This document shows, one piece after another, positions 1 through 8,750 of a stretch of DNA of 32,166 nucleotides. Source of the stretch: a bacterium (GTDB lineage: Bacteria; Bacillota_I; Bacilli_A; RF39; UBA660); NCBI GenBank assembly GCA_029007415.1, contig JAQXHT010000051.1, forward strand, positions 1 to 32,166, given 5' to 3'. Within the stretch, counting starts at the first letter, position 1; each line of letters starts with the position of its first letter. The notes beneath the pieces are model-generated. The model worked only from the letters and a program-made list of their open reading frames with translations. It searched no databases and was not told where the DNA came from. A program made the translations under genes and the position numbers.

Positions 1-33
1 CCATTATTTGATATGGAGAAATTGGAGTATTAA
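1..33 (+). CDS. C-terminal end of an unidentified plus-strand gene (partial)
   Basis: Frame 1 is open from the window edge and ends in TAA at 31-33, giving the tail PLFDMEKLEY. A plus-strand hairpin with a T-tract follows three bases later, which is the usual layout of a gene end. Only ten codons are visible, so the product cannot be named. The alternative is chance open frame next to a terminator. Confidence 0.35.
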   Translation, partial: PLFDMEKLEY

Positions 34-36
34 AAT

Positions 37-62
37 AAGAGGCTTGTAATAGCCTCTTTTAT
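37..62. terminator. Intrinsic terminator, probably bidirectional
   Basis: An 8-bp perfect stem (AAGAGGCT with AGCCTCTT) closes a 6-base loop and is followed by TTTTAT on the plus strand. The minus side also runs into a T-rich stretch, so it could end both the plus-strand gene before it and the minus-strand remnants at 79-931. Confidence 0.65.
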
Positions 63-78
63 CGTTTTATCAGATATA

Positions 79-246
79 TTATTTTTCCTTAATTATATTT
101 TTACTGCAAATATAAGTTACTAAGAAGTATCCTCCATAAATCGCAACAATAAATATTGCAATACCAATTATTGATGATACTAAATTAGCGGCTCCAAAGG
201 CACTTAACAAAAAATTACAAAATTTAATTCCAAATACAGAATGGAT
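79..246 (-). pseudogene. Membrane-protein C-terminal remnant
   Basis: This minus-strand frame is open for about 55 codons and ends in TAA at 79-81, but has no start codon or ribosome-binding site. It encodes a Gly/Ile/Val-rich hydrophobic helix (core GIAIFIVAIYGGYFLVTYI) followed by a basic tail ending NIIKEK. This looks like the last transmembrane segment of a permease-like protein that lost its 5' part. It lies directly after the truncated HD gene, so a deletion probably joined the two. The family is not identifiable; an ABC permease tail is one guess. Confidence 0.45.
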
Positions 247-251
247 TTATG

Positions 252-623
252 TCAAGTTTTTAGATAAGCAAGTAATTCTGAATCTTTTTTAATTATATCA
301 ACTATACTTTTTTCAGAACTTTCTTGATTTATATAATCCCCAAACACATAATCTATACAATGCGCAAAACAAGGCGTTCCGGTATCATGGAGTAAAGCAG
401 CAATAGTTTCTTTTTTCTGATGAGTAAAGTGCCAAGTCATGTGAGTAACAACTAATGAATGGTCAAATCTCGGATATAAAAATTTTGGAGAATATAGTTT
501 AGTATAATCACAACCACAAAACTGAGTTATATTTTTAAGTCGATTTAGAGTTTTTGTATTTAAATACTTATCTATAAATGTTGGATATTCTTTATCAATG
601 AAAATGTTTAAGTATTCATCCAT
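252..623 (-). pseudogene. Truncated HD-domain phosphohydrolase
   Basis: The 123 residues carry an HD-superfamily core: RFDHSLVVTHMTWH supplies the first His, and AALLHDTGTPCFAH supplies the His-Asp pair and a following His. HD proteins of this dGTPase-like type normally continue for another 60 or more residues with the distal metal ligand. Here the frame stops at TGA just after LLAYLKT, where similarity to a membrane-protein tail begins. I read it as a 5' gene fragment cut by a deletion. The ribosome-binding site is weak. A short functional HD protein is possible but less likely given the decayed neighbours on both sides. Confidence 0.6.
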
Positions 624-641
624 TTTATATTCAACTCTTTA

Positions 642-931
642 TTAAATAACTAAATCTCTTTGATAATCTGTTATTTCACTACCAAGTTTTAATAATAATT
701 CTTTAACAGTTAATTGCTTCTTTTGAAGAGCCTTCAACTCACTATCAGTAACTCTAATAAATTCTATAAAATTTACTTTTCCATTTGGAGTATCAATGCT
801 GTCAATTTAGATTTTCTATTATAATCGATTCCTTTATAAGATCTAAGCTTATAATTTATTTCTTTATAAGTAATTTCTTTTATTGGCAACTTAAATAAAG
901 TTGTTAATTCTTCTTTTATTTCTTCAAACAC
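642..931 (-). pseudogene. Frameshifted gene, possibly SUFU-like
   Basis: A GTG start at 929-931 follows a good GGGAGG site and opens a frame beginning VFEEIKEELTTLFKLPIKEI. After about 50 codons it hits TAA, but the next frame continues sensibly from DTPNGKVNFIEFIRVTDSEL to a TAA at 642-644. The span is not a multiple of three, which fits one indel near 795-815. The second half resembles the tail of suppressor-of-fused-like domains (a VTDSEL segment, then a helix, then ITDYQRDLV); that family call is tentative. It stops 18 bases before the HD fragment and belongs to the same decaying cluster. Confidence 0.5.
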
Positions 932-1008
932 TTTAAACCTCCCGTTTTGATTGATATAATATCATGTTTTATAGGAAATTGCAAAATATAATCTTACAGT
1001 AACAAGTA

Positions 1009-1440
1009 TTAATTAGTATGTATCATATAATATCTTGTTTGTGTTTCTTCTACTACTTCGAATCCTAATTTTTTATATAAAGAAATAGCTTTTACATTTT
1101 CTTTATAAACCCACAAATACACTATATTATGTTCTTTTAAGATAGCATTTATTATGTTAGTGCCAATCCCTTTGTCTCTATAAGACTCCTCAATAAAGAT
1201 TTCATCAATTAAAATATCATTATCTTTTTTTGTTACGAGATAGCAACCTATTATCTTATCATTAGACATAATTATTTTATAATTCTTTACTTCTAATAAA
1301 ATTTGTCTATCAATATAGCTATTTATTTTGTCTTTTTCAAAACTTGTTAAATTAGTGGCATAGCTAAAAATAGTGTTAGCTTTTACTTCTTTTAAATAAT
1401 TAATATCAGAATCAGCTGCAGTTCTTATATCATATTTCAT
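1009..1440 (-). CDS. GNAT family N-acetyltransferase
   Basis: This 143-residue protein has the single-domain GNAT layout: an N-terminal strand (YDIRTAADSDINYL), a central beta region, the acetyl-CoA loop motif RDKGIG within EESYRDKGIGTNII, and the C-terminal NVKAISLYKKLGFEVVEE segment that is typical of these acetyltransferases. It would move an acetyl group from acetyl-CoA to an amine on an unknown substrate in the cytoplasm. An AAGGAG site lies 7 bases before the ATG. It stands alone between the decayed cluster and proS. The substrate cannot be read from sequence. Confidence 0.88.
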   Translation of the reverse strand: MKYDIRTAADSDINYLKEVKANTIFSYATNLTSFEKDKINSYIDRQILLEVKNYKIIMSNDKIIGCYLVTKKDNDILIDEIFIEESYRDKGIGTNIINAILKEHNIVYLWVYKENVKAISLYKKLGFEVVEETQTRYYMIHTN

Positions 1441-1467
1441 CTAATAACTCCTTCTTATTTTATATTA

Positions 1468-1504
1468 AAAACTTATTTCCATTAATATTTTGGAAATAAG
1501 TTTT
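1468..1504 (-). terminator. Terminator after proS
   Basis: A perfect 14-bp inverted repeat (AAAACTTATTTCCA with its complement) with a 9-base loop lies 9 bp past the proS stop on the minus strand. The stem ends in a run of T, and AT-rich sequence follows. Confidence 0.75.
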
Positions 1505-1513
1505 ATTATAATA

Positions 1514-2938
1514 TTAATACTGAATTCCCCAAACGACTAGGTGTTTAGCTTCTTTACCACACACTACGCACTTATCATCTATCTTTTCAGCATCTTCTAA
1601 TATACAACGTGATTTAGTTCCCTTAATTTCTTTCATCTTAAGTTCACATTCTTCATCTCCACACCACATTGCTTTTATAAAACCTGGTTGAGTTTCCATT
1701 ATATTCTTTACATCAGCTAGGTTATGGGCTTCAAATGTTAGTTTTTCTCTACGTTCTAGTGCTCTTTCATACATATCATTTTGAATAGTATCTAAAAGGT
1801 TTGCCACTGTTGAAGCAACATCACTATCGGCTTCTGTAGTAATTTTTTCTCTAGTATCGCGTCTAGCTAGAACAATTTTATTTTCTTTTAGGTCTCTTTC
1901 ACCGACTTCAATACGAACAGGAATTCCTTTAACTTCTGCTTCGGCAAATTTAAATCCTGGACTTCTATCAGAGTCATCAACCACATAAGAAATACCTTTA
2001 GCAGTTAGAGTTTCTTCTAAGTCTGCAATTTTCTTATTAACTAGGTCGCTATCTCCTATTTTAATAATCGTAGCCTTTACTGGTGCTATCTTTGGCGGTA
2101 ATACCAAACCAAAATCATCACTATGCACCATTATTAAAGCTCCAATCATTCTAGTAGTAGTACCCCAAGATGTTTGATAACAATAACTATCTTGGTTATT
2201 TCTATCTTTAAATTTTATATCATAAGCTCTAGCAAACTTATCACCAAAGTAATGACTTGTTCCAGATTGAAGCGCTACTCCATTGTACATTAAGGCTTCT
2301 ACTGTTAGAGTGTATTCAGCTCCAGCAAACTTTTCTTTTTCAGTTTTCTTTCCGGTAATAACAGGAATAGCCAAATATTCTTTAAATAGTTTTTCATAAA
2401 TACCAAGCATTCTCTTTGTTTCTTCTTCTGCTTCACGACTAGTCTCATGAACAGTATGTCCTTCCTGCCATAGAAATTCACGACTTCTTAAGAAAGGACG
2501 AGTTTCTTTCTCCCAGCGGAACACACTACACCACTGATTATATTTAAGAGGAAGGTCACGATAACTTTTAACAACGTCGTGATAGTAATCACTAAATAAT
2601 GTTTCACTGGTTGGTCTAACACATAGTGGTTCTTCTAGTTCTTTCTCGCCACCCTTAGTAACCCAAGCTACTTCAGGAGCAAAACCTTCTACTAATTCTC
2701 CTTCTTTTTCTAGTAAAGTTTTAGGAATTAATAAAGGCATATAAACATTTTTATGACCAGTCTCTTTAAACATTTTATCTAGTGTTTTTTGAATTTCTTC
2801 CCATAAAGCATAACCATTTGGTTCAAAGATGATACAACCTTTAACACTGGAATAAGTAGCAAGATGAGCAGCTTTTACAACATCAGTATACCACTTAGCA
2901 AAATCAACATTTCGTTCTGTTATTTTCTCATTCTTCAT
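1514..2938 (-). CDS. proS: Proline--tRNA ligase, archaeal/eukaryotic type
   Basis: ProRS charges tRNA-Pro with proline in the cytoplasm. The 474-residue length, the absence of the large editing insertion between motifs 2 and 3, and the C-terminal zinc domain identify the ProS type 3 subfamily. Visible landmarks are RPTSE near 108, motif 2 (RPFLRSREFLWQEGHT) near 146-161, motif 3 within GALIMVHSDDFGLVLPP, and zinc-binding cysteines at about 426, 431, 457 and 460, with one more at 445. AGGAGG precedes the ATG. It follows the rhomboid gene by 9 bases and shares its promoter, with a strong terminator after it. No T-box leader is seen. Many Firmicutes have the longer bacterial ProRS, so this type is a lineage clue. 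Confidence 0.97.
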   Translation of the reverse strand: MKNEKITERNVDFAKWYTDVVKAAHLATYSSVKGCIIFEPNGYALWEEIQKTLDKMFKETGHKNVYMPLLIPKTLLEKEGELVEGFAPEVAWVTKGGEKELEEPLCVRPTSETLFSDYYHDVVKSYRDLPLKYNQWCSVFRWEKETRPFLRSREFLWQEGHTVHETSREAEEETKRMLGIYEKLFKEYLAIPVITGKKTEKEKFAGAEYTLTVEALMYNGVALQSGTSHYFGDKFARAYDIKFKDRNNQDSYCYQTSWGTTTRMIGALIMVHSDDFGLVLPPKIAPVKATIIKIGDSDLVNKKIADLEETLTAKGISYVVDDSDRSPGFKFAEAEVKGIPVRIEVGERDLKENKIVLARRDTREKITTEADSDVASTVANLLDTIQNDMYERALERREKLTFEAHNLADVKNIMETQPGFIKAMWCGDEECELKMKEIKGTKSRCILEDAEKIDDKCVVCGKEAKHLVVWGIQY

Positions 2939-2947
2939 ATTTTCCTC

Positions 2948-4102
2948 CTAATGAACATAAAATATTCCCATATAGATTAAAAAGGCTAAGTAAAGAAGAC
3001 AAGTAATCGCTCCATTTACTCTTTCAAAAGTGCTACTTTTATATTGAACACCAACAGCAGTTGTCATAAAGACACCACCGATTAAACCACCAATATGTGC
3101 AGCATTATCAATTCCTGGTACAAGAAAACCTAAGATAAGGTTTAAAGCTATTAAAGGAATTATCTGACTTTTAATGACTGTTCCTAAGTAAACACGGTAG
3201 TGATAACCAAAGTAAACCATTGAACCAAGAAGTCCAAAGATAGCTCCACTTGCTCCAACACTAACACTAGTGCTAGAAACAATAATGGATAGTAGTGAAG
3301 CAGTTACGGCACTAAATAAGTAAACAAGTAAATATTTCCATCTACCAAGAAAACTTTCTAATTGAACACCAATAATCCATAAAGCATACATATTGAAAGC
3401 TAAATGAGCAATATTAGCATGAACAAAGGTACCTGTTAATAAACGGTAATATTCCCCTTGTTTAATATAAGGACCAAATACTGCTAACTCTCTAAAGACA
3501 TCATCACTTTTCCCAAGTAATAAAGGAACAAAGAAAAGAGCAACATTTAAAAATACTAAGATAGCAGTAATAATTGCTTTCTTTGGCATAAATATTTTAT
3601 CCGTTTTCGTATGGTCTTGATAGTTATGTTCATTTATTTCATCAGTTATCTTAATAAATAAATCCGCACCTGTTTCTTTATTTTTGCTAATATTTTTATA
3701 TAAATCTGGATAAGCTTCTAATAATAATTTATTATTCTTAACATCTTTTTCATCAGTTATATGAACAGCTCTTCCTCTTTTTGGTAACTCTTTAGTAAGG
3801 TCTACACTACTTCCTAGATTTAAAAAGATACTTAAGACATTTAGTCTAAAAGAAAATGTTTTAGCTTTAATTTTCTTTATTATACGATTAGTTTTAAAAA
3901 CATCAAACTTATATTGTTCTTCATTATGGATATGACCGATTACTATTCTTATTATTTCACAATCTTCATCTAAATTTTCTAACCAAATCTCATCATCTAC
4001 ACCATTTAATACTATTGGTGTATAATTCTTTTCAGTTATAAAATAATGAAGAAGTTTCATAGCAATCATATTAGTGTCATCTATTTCAAGCACATTATTC
4101 AT
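2948..4102 (-). CDS. Rhomboid family intramembrane serine protease
   Basis: Residues 1 to about 165 form a soluble N-terminal domain. From about 170 come six or more transmembrane segments. The rhomboid landmarks are present: the HANIAHLAFNMYALW helix, the nucleophile motif GASGAIFG (Ser near 285), and AAHIGGLIGG carrying the catalytic His near 336. Rhomboids cleave transmembrane substrates inside the bilayer; the substrate here is unknown. The layout, a long cytosolic N-domain before the rhomboid core, is like the GluP/YqgP group of Bacilli. GAAGGGTG precedes the ATG, and a TTGAGA/TATAAT promoter lies just upstream. It is the first gene of a rhomboid-proS pair. Confidence 0.93.
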   Translation of the reverse strand: MNNVLEIDDTNMIAMKLLHYFITEKNYTPIVLNGVDDEIWLENLDEDCEIIRIVIGHIHNEEQYKFDVFKTNRIIKKIKAKTFSFRLNVLSIFLNLGSSVDLTKELPKRGRAVHITDEKDVKNNKLLLEAYPDLYKNISKNKETGADLFIKITDEINEHNYQDHTKTDKIFMPKKAIITAILVFLNVALFFVPLLLGKSDDVFRELAVFGPYIKQGEYYRLLTGTFVHANIAHLAFNMYALWIIGVQLESFLGRWKYLLVYLFSAVTASLLSIIVSSTSVSVGASGAIFGLLGSMVYFGYHYRVYLGTVIKSQIIPLIALNLILGFLVPGIDNAAHIGGLIGGVFMTTAVGVQYKSSTFERVNGAITCLLYLAFLIYMGIFYVH

Positions 4103-4129
4103 TAATTCATCACCCTTCTTCTTTCAAGT

Positions 4130-4158
4130 ATTATACACGAATTTACGTTAATTCTCAA
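4130..4158 (-). promoter_or_regulatory. Promoter of the rhomboid-proS pair
   Basis: TTGAGA and a perfect TATAAT are 17 bases apart on the minus strand. The -35 box overlaps the last codons of rluD, so the pair can be transcribed independently of the dnaE-lspA-rluD operon. Confidence 0.75.
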
Positions 4159-5023
4159 GAGAAGCAAGTTCATCTTGAAATTCTTTTGGTGGTTCTTTCG
4201 TAAACTCTAAATGTTCTTTAGTTAATGGTTCTACTAGTTCTATCTTGTAGCTATGAAGCATTTGACCAAAACTAGTTGTTTTTTTACTATGACCATAGAC
4301 TGGATCGTTTACAACCGGATGATTGATATAAGCTAAATGAACTCTAATCTGATGCGTTCTTCCCGTATCAAGCTGACACTCTATCAAAGTTTTATTTTGA
4401 TATCTTTTAAGAACTTTAAAGTGAGTAACTGCTTCTTTTCCTCCTGCTATTACTTTCATCTTAAGTCTATCTTTAGGATCTCTTCCAATCGGTGCATCAA
4501 TAGTTCCTCTAGCTGGTTTAATAACTCCTTCAACCAAAGCAAGATAAGTTCTTTTTACTTCTTTTTTCTTTAACATTAGACTTAAAGCTTCTTTCGTTTC
4601 TTCATTTTTTGCTACTAACATTAAACCACTAGTATCTTTATCTAAACGATGAACAATACCAGGTCTTAATAAATCATCTGTTAAAGGATAATCTACTAGT
4701 AAGGCATTTACTAACGTATCATTCATATGACCAGGAGCAGGATGAACAACTAAACCGCTTTGTTTATTGATAATTAACAAATTTTCATCTTCAAAAACAA
4801 TATCAAGTGGTATTTCCTTCTTTTCTAAATTACTAGTTACTTCTTCTTTTAAGACTTCGATAATGTCACCTTTAGCAACTTGGTAATTACAACTAATCTC
4901 TTTATTATTAACTAAGACTTTACCATCTTTTATCTTACGTTGTATTTTACTTCTAGATTCTTCTAACATATTACTTAAAACAACATCTATTCTTCCAGTT
5001 TCATCATTTATTTCTAACTTCAT
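4148..5023 (-). CDS. rluD: RluD-family pseudouridine synthase
   Basis: The protein isomerises uridines in rRNA, probably 23S, to pseudouridine. An N-terminal S4 RNA-binding domain (residues about 8-65) precedes the synthase domain. HRLDKDTSG at about 125-133 contains the catalytic Asp, and RTHQIRVHLA lies further on. I start at the internal ATG encoding MKLEINDETGRID because GGAAGGGTG lies 7 bases before it. A longer frame up to 5068 would extend deep into lspA and has no site. The gene overlaps lspA by 20 bases, and lspA-rluD adjacency is common in Firmicutes. B. subtilis calls the equivalent ylyB. Confidence 0.93.
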   Translation of the reverse strand: MKLEINDETGRIDVVLSNMLEESRSKIQRKIKDGKVLVNNKEISCNYQVAKGDIIEVLKEEVTSNLEKKEIPLDIVFEDENLLIINKQSGLVVHPAPGHMNDTLVNALLVDYPLTDDLLRPGIVHRLDKDTSGLMLVAKNEETKEALSLMLKKKEVKRTYLALVEGVIKPARGTIDAPIGRDPKDRLKMKVIAGGKEAVTHFKVLKRYQNKTLIECQLDTGRTHQIRVHLAYINHPVVNDPVYGHSKKTTSFGQMLHSYKIELVEPLTKEHLEFTKEPPKEFQDELASLEN

Positions 5024-5471
5024 TTTTTTCACCCTTCCATAGTTCATAGATAAGTAGTAAAACTCCAATCACAATTAGCATATCAGCAAAATTAAAAATT
5101 GGAAAGTGATAATTAAATATTATAACACTAATATAATCAATTACATAATTAAGTACTAAACGGTCATAGAAATTACCAAGTATTCCTCCTAGAATCATTA
5201 TATAAGAGATATTTAGTAATGTTTTATTTTTCTTACTTATTAGTTCTTTATAAATTACTAAAAATGCTAGTAAGGAAAGAATAGCAAGAAGAGTGGTTTT
5301 TCCTTCCATAAGAGAAAAAGCCGCTCCAATATTTTTTACATAGACTAAAGATACGAAGTTTGGTATTAGAGTAACAGTGCCTTTTAGGTAATTAACTACT
5401 AATACTTTAAATAATCTATCTATTAAAAATAAAATAATTATTACTACCGTATATTTTAGCTTATCTTTCAT
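5004..5471 (-). CDS. lspA: Lipoprotein signal peptidase II
   Basis: LspA is an aspartyl protease of the membrane that removes lipoprotein signal peptides after diacylglyceryl transfer. Four hydrophobic segments are visible. The family motifs are VKNIGAAFS, GGILGNFYDR (first catalytic Asp) and FNFADMLIVIG (second catalytic Asp). At 155 residues the length is normal. I choose the ATG at 5471 because AGGTG lies 7 bases upstream; an in-frame GTG three codons earlier overlaps that site. The gene overlaps dnaE by 11 bases and rluD by 20, so translation of the three is probably coupled. Confidence 0.95.
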   Translation of the reverse strand: MKDKLKYTVVIIILFLIDRLFKVLVVNYLKGTVTLIPNFVSLVYVKNIGAAFSLMEGKTTLLAILSLLAFLVIYKELISKKNKTLLNISYIMILGGILGNFYDRLVLNYVIDYISVIIFNYHFPIFNFADMLIVIGVLLLIYELWKGEKNEVRNK

Positions 5472-8367
5472 CAGTAACACCTATTTCTTCTATCTGACTA
5501 ACAATCATTTGAATTTGGTCGTATCGCTTTTCTACTCTTCCCACTATTTTATAAAGATGACCTTTCTTTAATTCTATATTATTCCAAATTTTCGGAAAGA
5601 AGGTATAATCGACACTTCCTGTTTCGTCACTACAACTAGCAAAAGCCATTTTATCACCTTTTTTAGTAGTTATTTCTTTAATACTTTCTACTAATACAAC
5701 TGTTGTTACTAATTTATCAAAGTATTTATTTAGTTGTTCTAAAGAAATACAGTTAGTAACTGTTCCTTTATAACTAGTCGCAGGATGATTACTTATATAA
5801 AGACCAAATAAGTCTTTTTCTTGTTCTAGCAATAAATAGTTATCATATTCATCTACTACTTCAATATCTGGTATTAAGACTAAACTAGGGTCTAAATCTT
5901 TAACTAGTTCGCCATAATTATATAAAGAGTCTAGGTTCATTATTAAAGTTCGTTTGTTATATTTAAAGTTTCTAAAACAATCAGCTAGTATTAGAGTTTC
6001 GAGTTGCTTTTTGGTTATTCCTTCTCCTACTAGTTCTCTAATCGCTTCAAAGATATCAGTAAATTTTTCTTTTCTTGCTTTAATAACTGTTCTTGAAACA
6101 CTAACTCCAATTCCTTTAATGGTAGAAAAGGGAAATACTATTTTACCAGCAATAACTTTAAAGACATCTTCACTCTCATTAATATCTGGTTTTACCACCT
6201 CGATTTTAACACTTCTAACTTCTCTTATATATTCGTTTAGTTTACTTTCTACACCGATAACATTTGTTAATAAGTTGGTATAAAAATAAAGTGAGTAATG
6301 AACTTTTAAATAAGCCATTTTATAAGCAACCATTGAGTAGGCTACCGCATGACTTCTATTAAAACCATAACCAGCAAATTTTAGAATTTGAGCAAATAAT
6401 TCTTTCGAAATAGTTTCATTCTTTCCTAGTTCTTTAGCTTTACGTAAAAATCTTTCTTCTTCTTTTTCTAAGACATCTTTTTTCTTTTTGCTTATCGCCC
6501 TTCTTAATATATCTGCTTCTCCTAAAGAGTAACCAGCATAAGAACTAACTGTTTGCATTACTTGTTCCTGATAAATCATAATACCATACGTTTTCTTTAG
6601 AATGGGCTCTAGACAGTTATCTAAGTAGGTTACTGTCTCCTTGCCTTCTTTTCTTTTAATATAAGTGTCTATATTAGCAGCAGGTCCTGGTCTAAATAAT
6701 GCTATAGCAGCAACAATATCTTCAAAATTAGCGGGTTTTAAATCTCTTAAGAATTTACGCATTCCACTAGATTCAAACTGAAAGATACCTGTTGTGAAGG
6801 CTTTACTAAATAATTGATAACAAGCTGAATCATTAAGAGTAATATCATAGAATGGAATCTTTATTCCTTGAAACTTTTCAATATCTTTTAAGATATTCAT
6901 AATTAAAGTAAGATTTTTAATTCCTAGAAAATCCATCTTTAAAAGTCCTAGTTCTTCTAGATAATTCATTGAATAACTAGTTAAGTACATACCGTCACTC
7001 ATAGTAAGAGGTAATACTTCATCGAGTTCTTTCTGACACATTACTATTCCAGCAGCATGCGTTCCAATCTGTCTTGGAAAGCCTTCTAATCTACTTGCTA
7101 TTAAATAGACACTTCTAAGTCCTTCATCACTATCTATTTCACTTTTGAATAACTTATCATTTTGATAATAATAGTTAAGTGTTTCTTTACTCATCGGCGG
7201 AATAAAAGAGTTTAAATGATCTATTTTATAGTTCGGTATTTTTAAAACTCTTGCTACATCTCTTAAGACTTGTTTAGCAGAAAGGGTTGAGAAAGTAACT
7301 ATTCCAGCAACTTTCTTTTCGCCATACTTTTCTTTGACATAATTAATAACATCTTCACGATACATATCAGGTAAATCCGTATCAATATCAGGCATACTAA
7401 CTCGTTCTGGATTTAAGAATCGTTCAAATAGTAAATCATATTTTAAAGGATCTATTTCAGTTATTCCTAAAGAGTAAGCTACTAAGCTACCAGCAGCACT
7501 TCCCCTACCTGGTCCTACTAAGATATTATTTTTCTTAGCATATAATATGAAGTCATATACTACTAAAAAGTAGTTAGAAAAGCCCATTTTTTTAATAATA
7601 GATAATTCATAGATTAATCTATCGAAATAATTTTTTAAGACATTACCTTTTAGTCGTTTAGTTAAACCTTTAATAGCTAATTCTTTTAAATAAGTGTCAG
7701 CATCTAAGTTATTAGGGCAGTTATAAATAGGTAGTAACAATTCTGCCTTAGGAAAAGTAATATTACATTTATTAATTATTTCTAAGCAAGTTTTATCACT
7801 AACAAATTCTTTATCAGTTAAGTCATAGTGCATTTCATCATAGATACTTTTACCATCACGTATTAAATATAAATATTTTAAATAGTCAGCTTCTTGTTTT
7901 TCCTTATATAAGCATTCTCTTAAGAATACAACTTTTTCTGTTAATTCTAAGGCTTTAGTTCTTTCTTCTTCCGTTTTATATCCTAGGTATATTGAAGGCG
8001 TAGTTATTTCTTTTAATAATTCTCTACTCTCATAGGGAAGACAGATAATAAGTTCTTCTTGATAATTATTTAAATCAGCAAGTTCTACTCTACTAGTATT
8101 AGCAAGAGTTGATAATTTAATCAAATGCAAATAACCAGTATAACTCTTAGCATAACAAAGAACTATTCTATCTGCTATCTTTAATTCTAGACCAATAACA
8201 GGTTTTATTCCCTTTAAATTACATTTCTTAATAAACTCCATTGTTCCATACATAGTATTATCAGTAATAACAGCATAGTCATTGCCTCTAGCAGCATTTA
8301 ATTCAATAATATCATCTACTGATAAAAGGCTAGATAACAAGGAATAATAACTTTTAACATATAACAT
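5461..8367 (-). CDS. dnaE: DNA polymerase III alpha subunit
   Basis: This 968-residue replicative polymerase has the C-family palm: GPGRGSAAGS at 285-294 and PDIDTD at 326-331 (two catalytic Asp), with the third Asp expected further on. The fingers region has YQEQVMQ and FNRSHAVAYS, and a C-terminal OB fold starts near VTTVVLVESIKE. The N-terminal PHP domain is present but its metal ligands look lost: SYYSLL stands where HSEYS-like motifs occur, and VITDNTMYG where TDHGNMYG-like motifs occur. Proofreading is therefore not expected from this chain. It is about 150 residues shorter than E. coli DnaE. It leads an overlapping dnaE-lspA-rluD operon. Confidence 0.95.
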   Translation of the reverse strand: MLYVKSYYSLLSSLLSVDDIIELNAARGNDYAVITDNTMYGTMEFIKKCNLKGIKPVIGLELKIADRIVLCYAKSYTGYLHLIKLSTLANTSRVELADLNNYQEELIICLPYESRELLKEITTPSIYLGYKTEEERTKALELTEKVVFLRECLYKEKQEADYLKYLYLIRDGKSIYDEMHYDLTDKEFVSDKTCLEIINKCNITFPKAELLLPIYNCPNNLDADTYLKELAIKGLTKRLKGNVLKNYFDRLIYELSIIKKMGFSNYFLVVYDFILYAKKNNILVGPGRGSAAGSLVAYSLGITEIDPLKYDLLFERFLNPERVSMPDIDTDLPDMYREDVINYVKEKYGEKKVAGIVTFSTLSAKQVLRDVARVLKIPNYKIDHLNSFIPPMSKETLNYYYQNDKLFKSEIDSDEGLRSVYLIASRLEGFPRQIGTHAAGIVMCQKELDEVLPLTMSDGMYLTSYSMNYLEELGLLKMDFLGIKNLTLIMNILKDIEKFQGIKIPFYDITLNDSACYQLFSKAFTTGIFQFESSGMRKFLRDLKPANFEDIVAAIALFRPGPAANIDTYIKRKEGKETVTYLDNCLEPILKKTYGIMIYQEQVMQTVSSYAGYSLGEADILRRAISKKKKDVLEKEEERFLRKAKELGKNETISKELFAQILKFAGYGFNRSHAVAYSMVAYKMAYLKVHYSLYFYTNLLTNVIGVESKLNEYIREVRSVKIEVVKPDINESEDVFKVIAGKIVFPFSTIKGIGVSVSRTVIKARKEKFTDIFEAIRELVGEGITKKQLETLILADCFRNFKYNKRTLIMNLDSLYNYGELVKDLDPSLVLIPDIEVVDEYDNYLLLEQEKDLFGLYISNHPATSYKGTVTNCISLEQLNKYFDKLVTTVVLVESIKEITTKKGDKMAFASCSDETGSVDYTFFPKIWNNIELKKGHLYKIVGRVEKRYDQIQMIVSQIEEIGVTDER

Positions 8368-8392
8368 AAAAAACTACTCCTTTCTGAATATC

Positions 8393-8421
8393 ACTATATC
8401 ATATTTTTGTTCGAAAAACTA
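8393..8421 (-). promoter_or_regulatory. Candidate promoter of dnaE operon
   Basis: An extended -10 (TGATATAGT) lies about 26 bases before the dnaE ATG. The -35 at 17-base spacing (TAGTTT) is poor, so the extended TG element would carry it. It is divergent from the rpmB promoter 30 bases away. Confidence 0.45.
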
Positions 8422-8451
8422 CTAATTTTTCACATTTTTCCCAATAATAAT

Positions 8452-8480
8452 TTGACTTTATCACCTATCTATGGTAAAGT
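8452..8480 (+). promoter_or_regulatory. Promoter of rpmB
   Basis: TTGACT and TAAAGT are separated by exactly 17 bases on the plus strand, 36 bases before the rpmB start. Confidence 0.7.
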
Positions 8481-8515
8481 TAATAAGCAGAACGAGAAAT
8501 AAAGGAGGAGAAATT

Positions 8516-8710
8516 ATGGCAATTAAAGTTACTAATAAGAAACCTTTAACAGGAAATAAAAGATCACACGCTTTAAACGCTACTAAAAAGCAACAAAAGC
8601 CTAACTTACAAGTAGTAACATTAGATGATGGTACTAAAGTTAGAATGAGTACTCGTGAAATTAGAAATATGCGTAAACAACAAGCAGTTGTTACTGAAGA
8701 AGCAGCTTAA
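8516..8710 (+). CDS. rpmB: 50S ribosomal protein L28
   Basis: The 64-residue basic protein begins MAIKVTNKKPLTGNKRSHAL and ends with the MSTREIRNMRK-type helix. The KPLTGNKRSHALNATKK block is the L28 signature, and the length is normal. I start at 8516 because AAAGGAGGAG lies directly upstream; the frame can be extended 15 codons further but that reading has no site and runs into the -10 box. It is monocistronic, with its own promoter and a strong terminator. It has no CxxC zinc motif, so it is the zinc-free form. Confidence 0.93.
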   Translation: MAIKVTNKKPLTGNKRSHALNATKKQQKPNLQVVTLDDGTKVRMSTREIRNMRKQQAVVTEEAA

Positions 8711-8750
8711 AAAAGAGATAAATTTTCAAATTTTATCTCTTTTTATTTTT
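8711..8750. terminator. Bidirectional terminator between rpmB and trmL
   Basis: A 12-bp stem (AAAAGAGATAAA with its complement) is followed by TTTTATTTTTC on the plus strand; the minus strand has matching T-tracts. It serves two convergent genes and overlaps the last codons of trmL. Confidence 0.8.

Noticed and set aside
4337-4573. Plus-strand open frame inside rluD
   Set aside because: Antisense to a well-supported gene, low-complexity Ser/Phe-rich, no ribosome-binding site.
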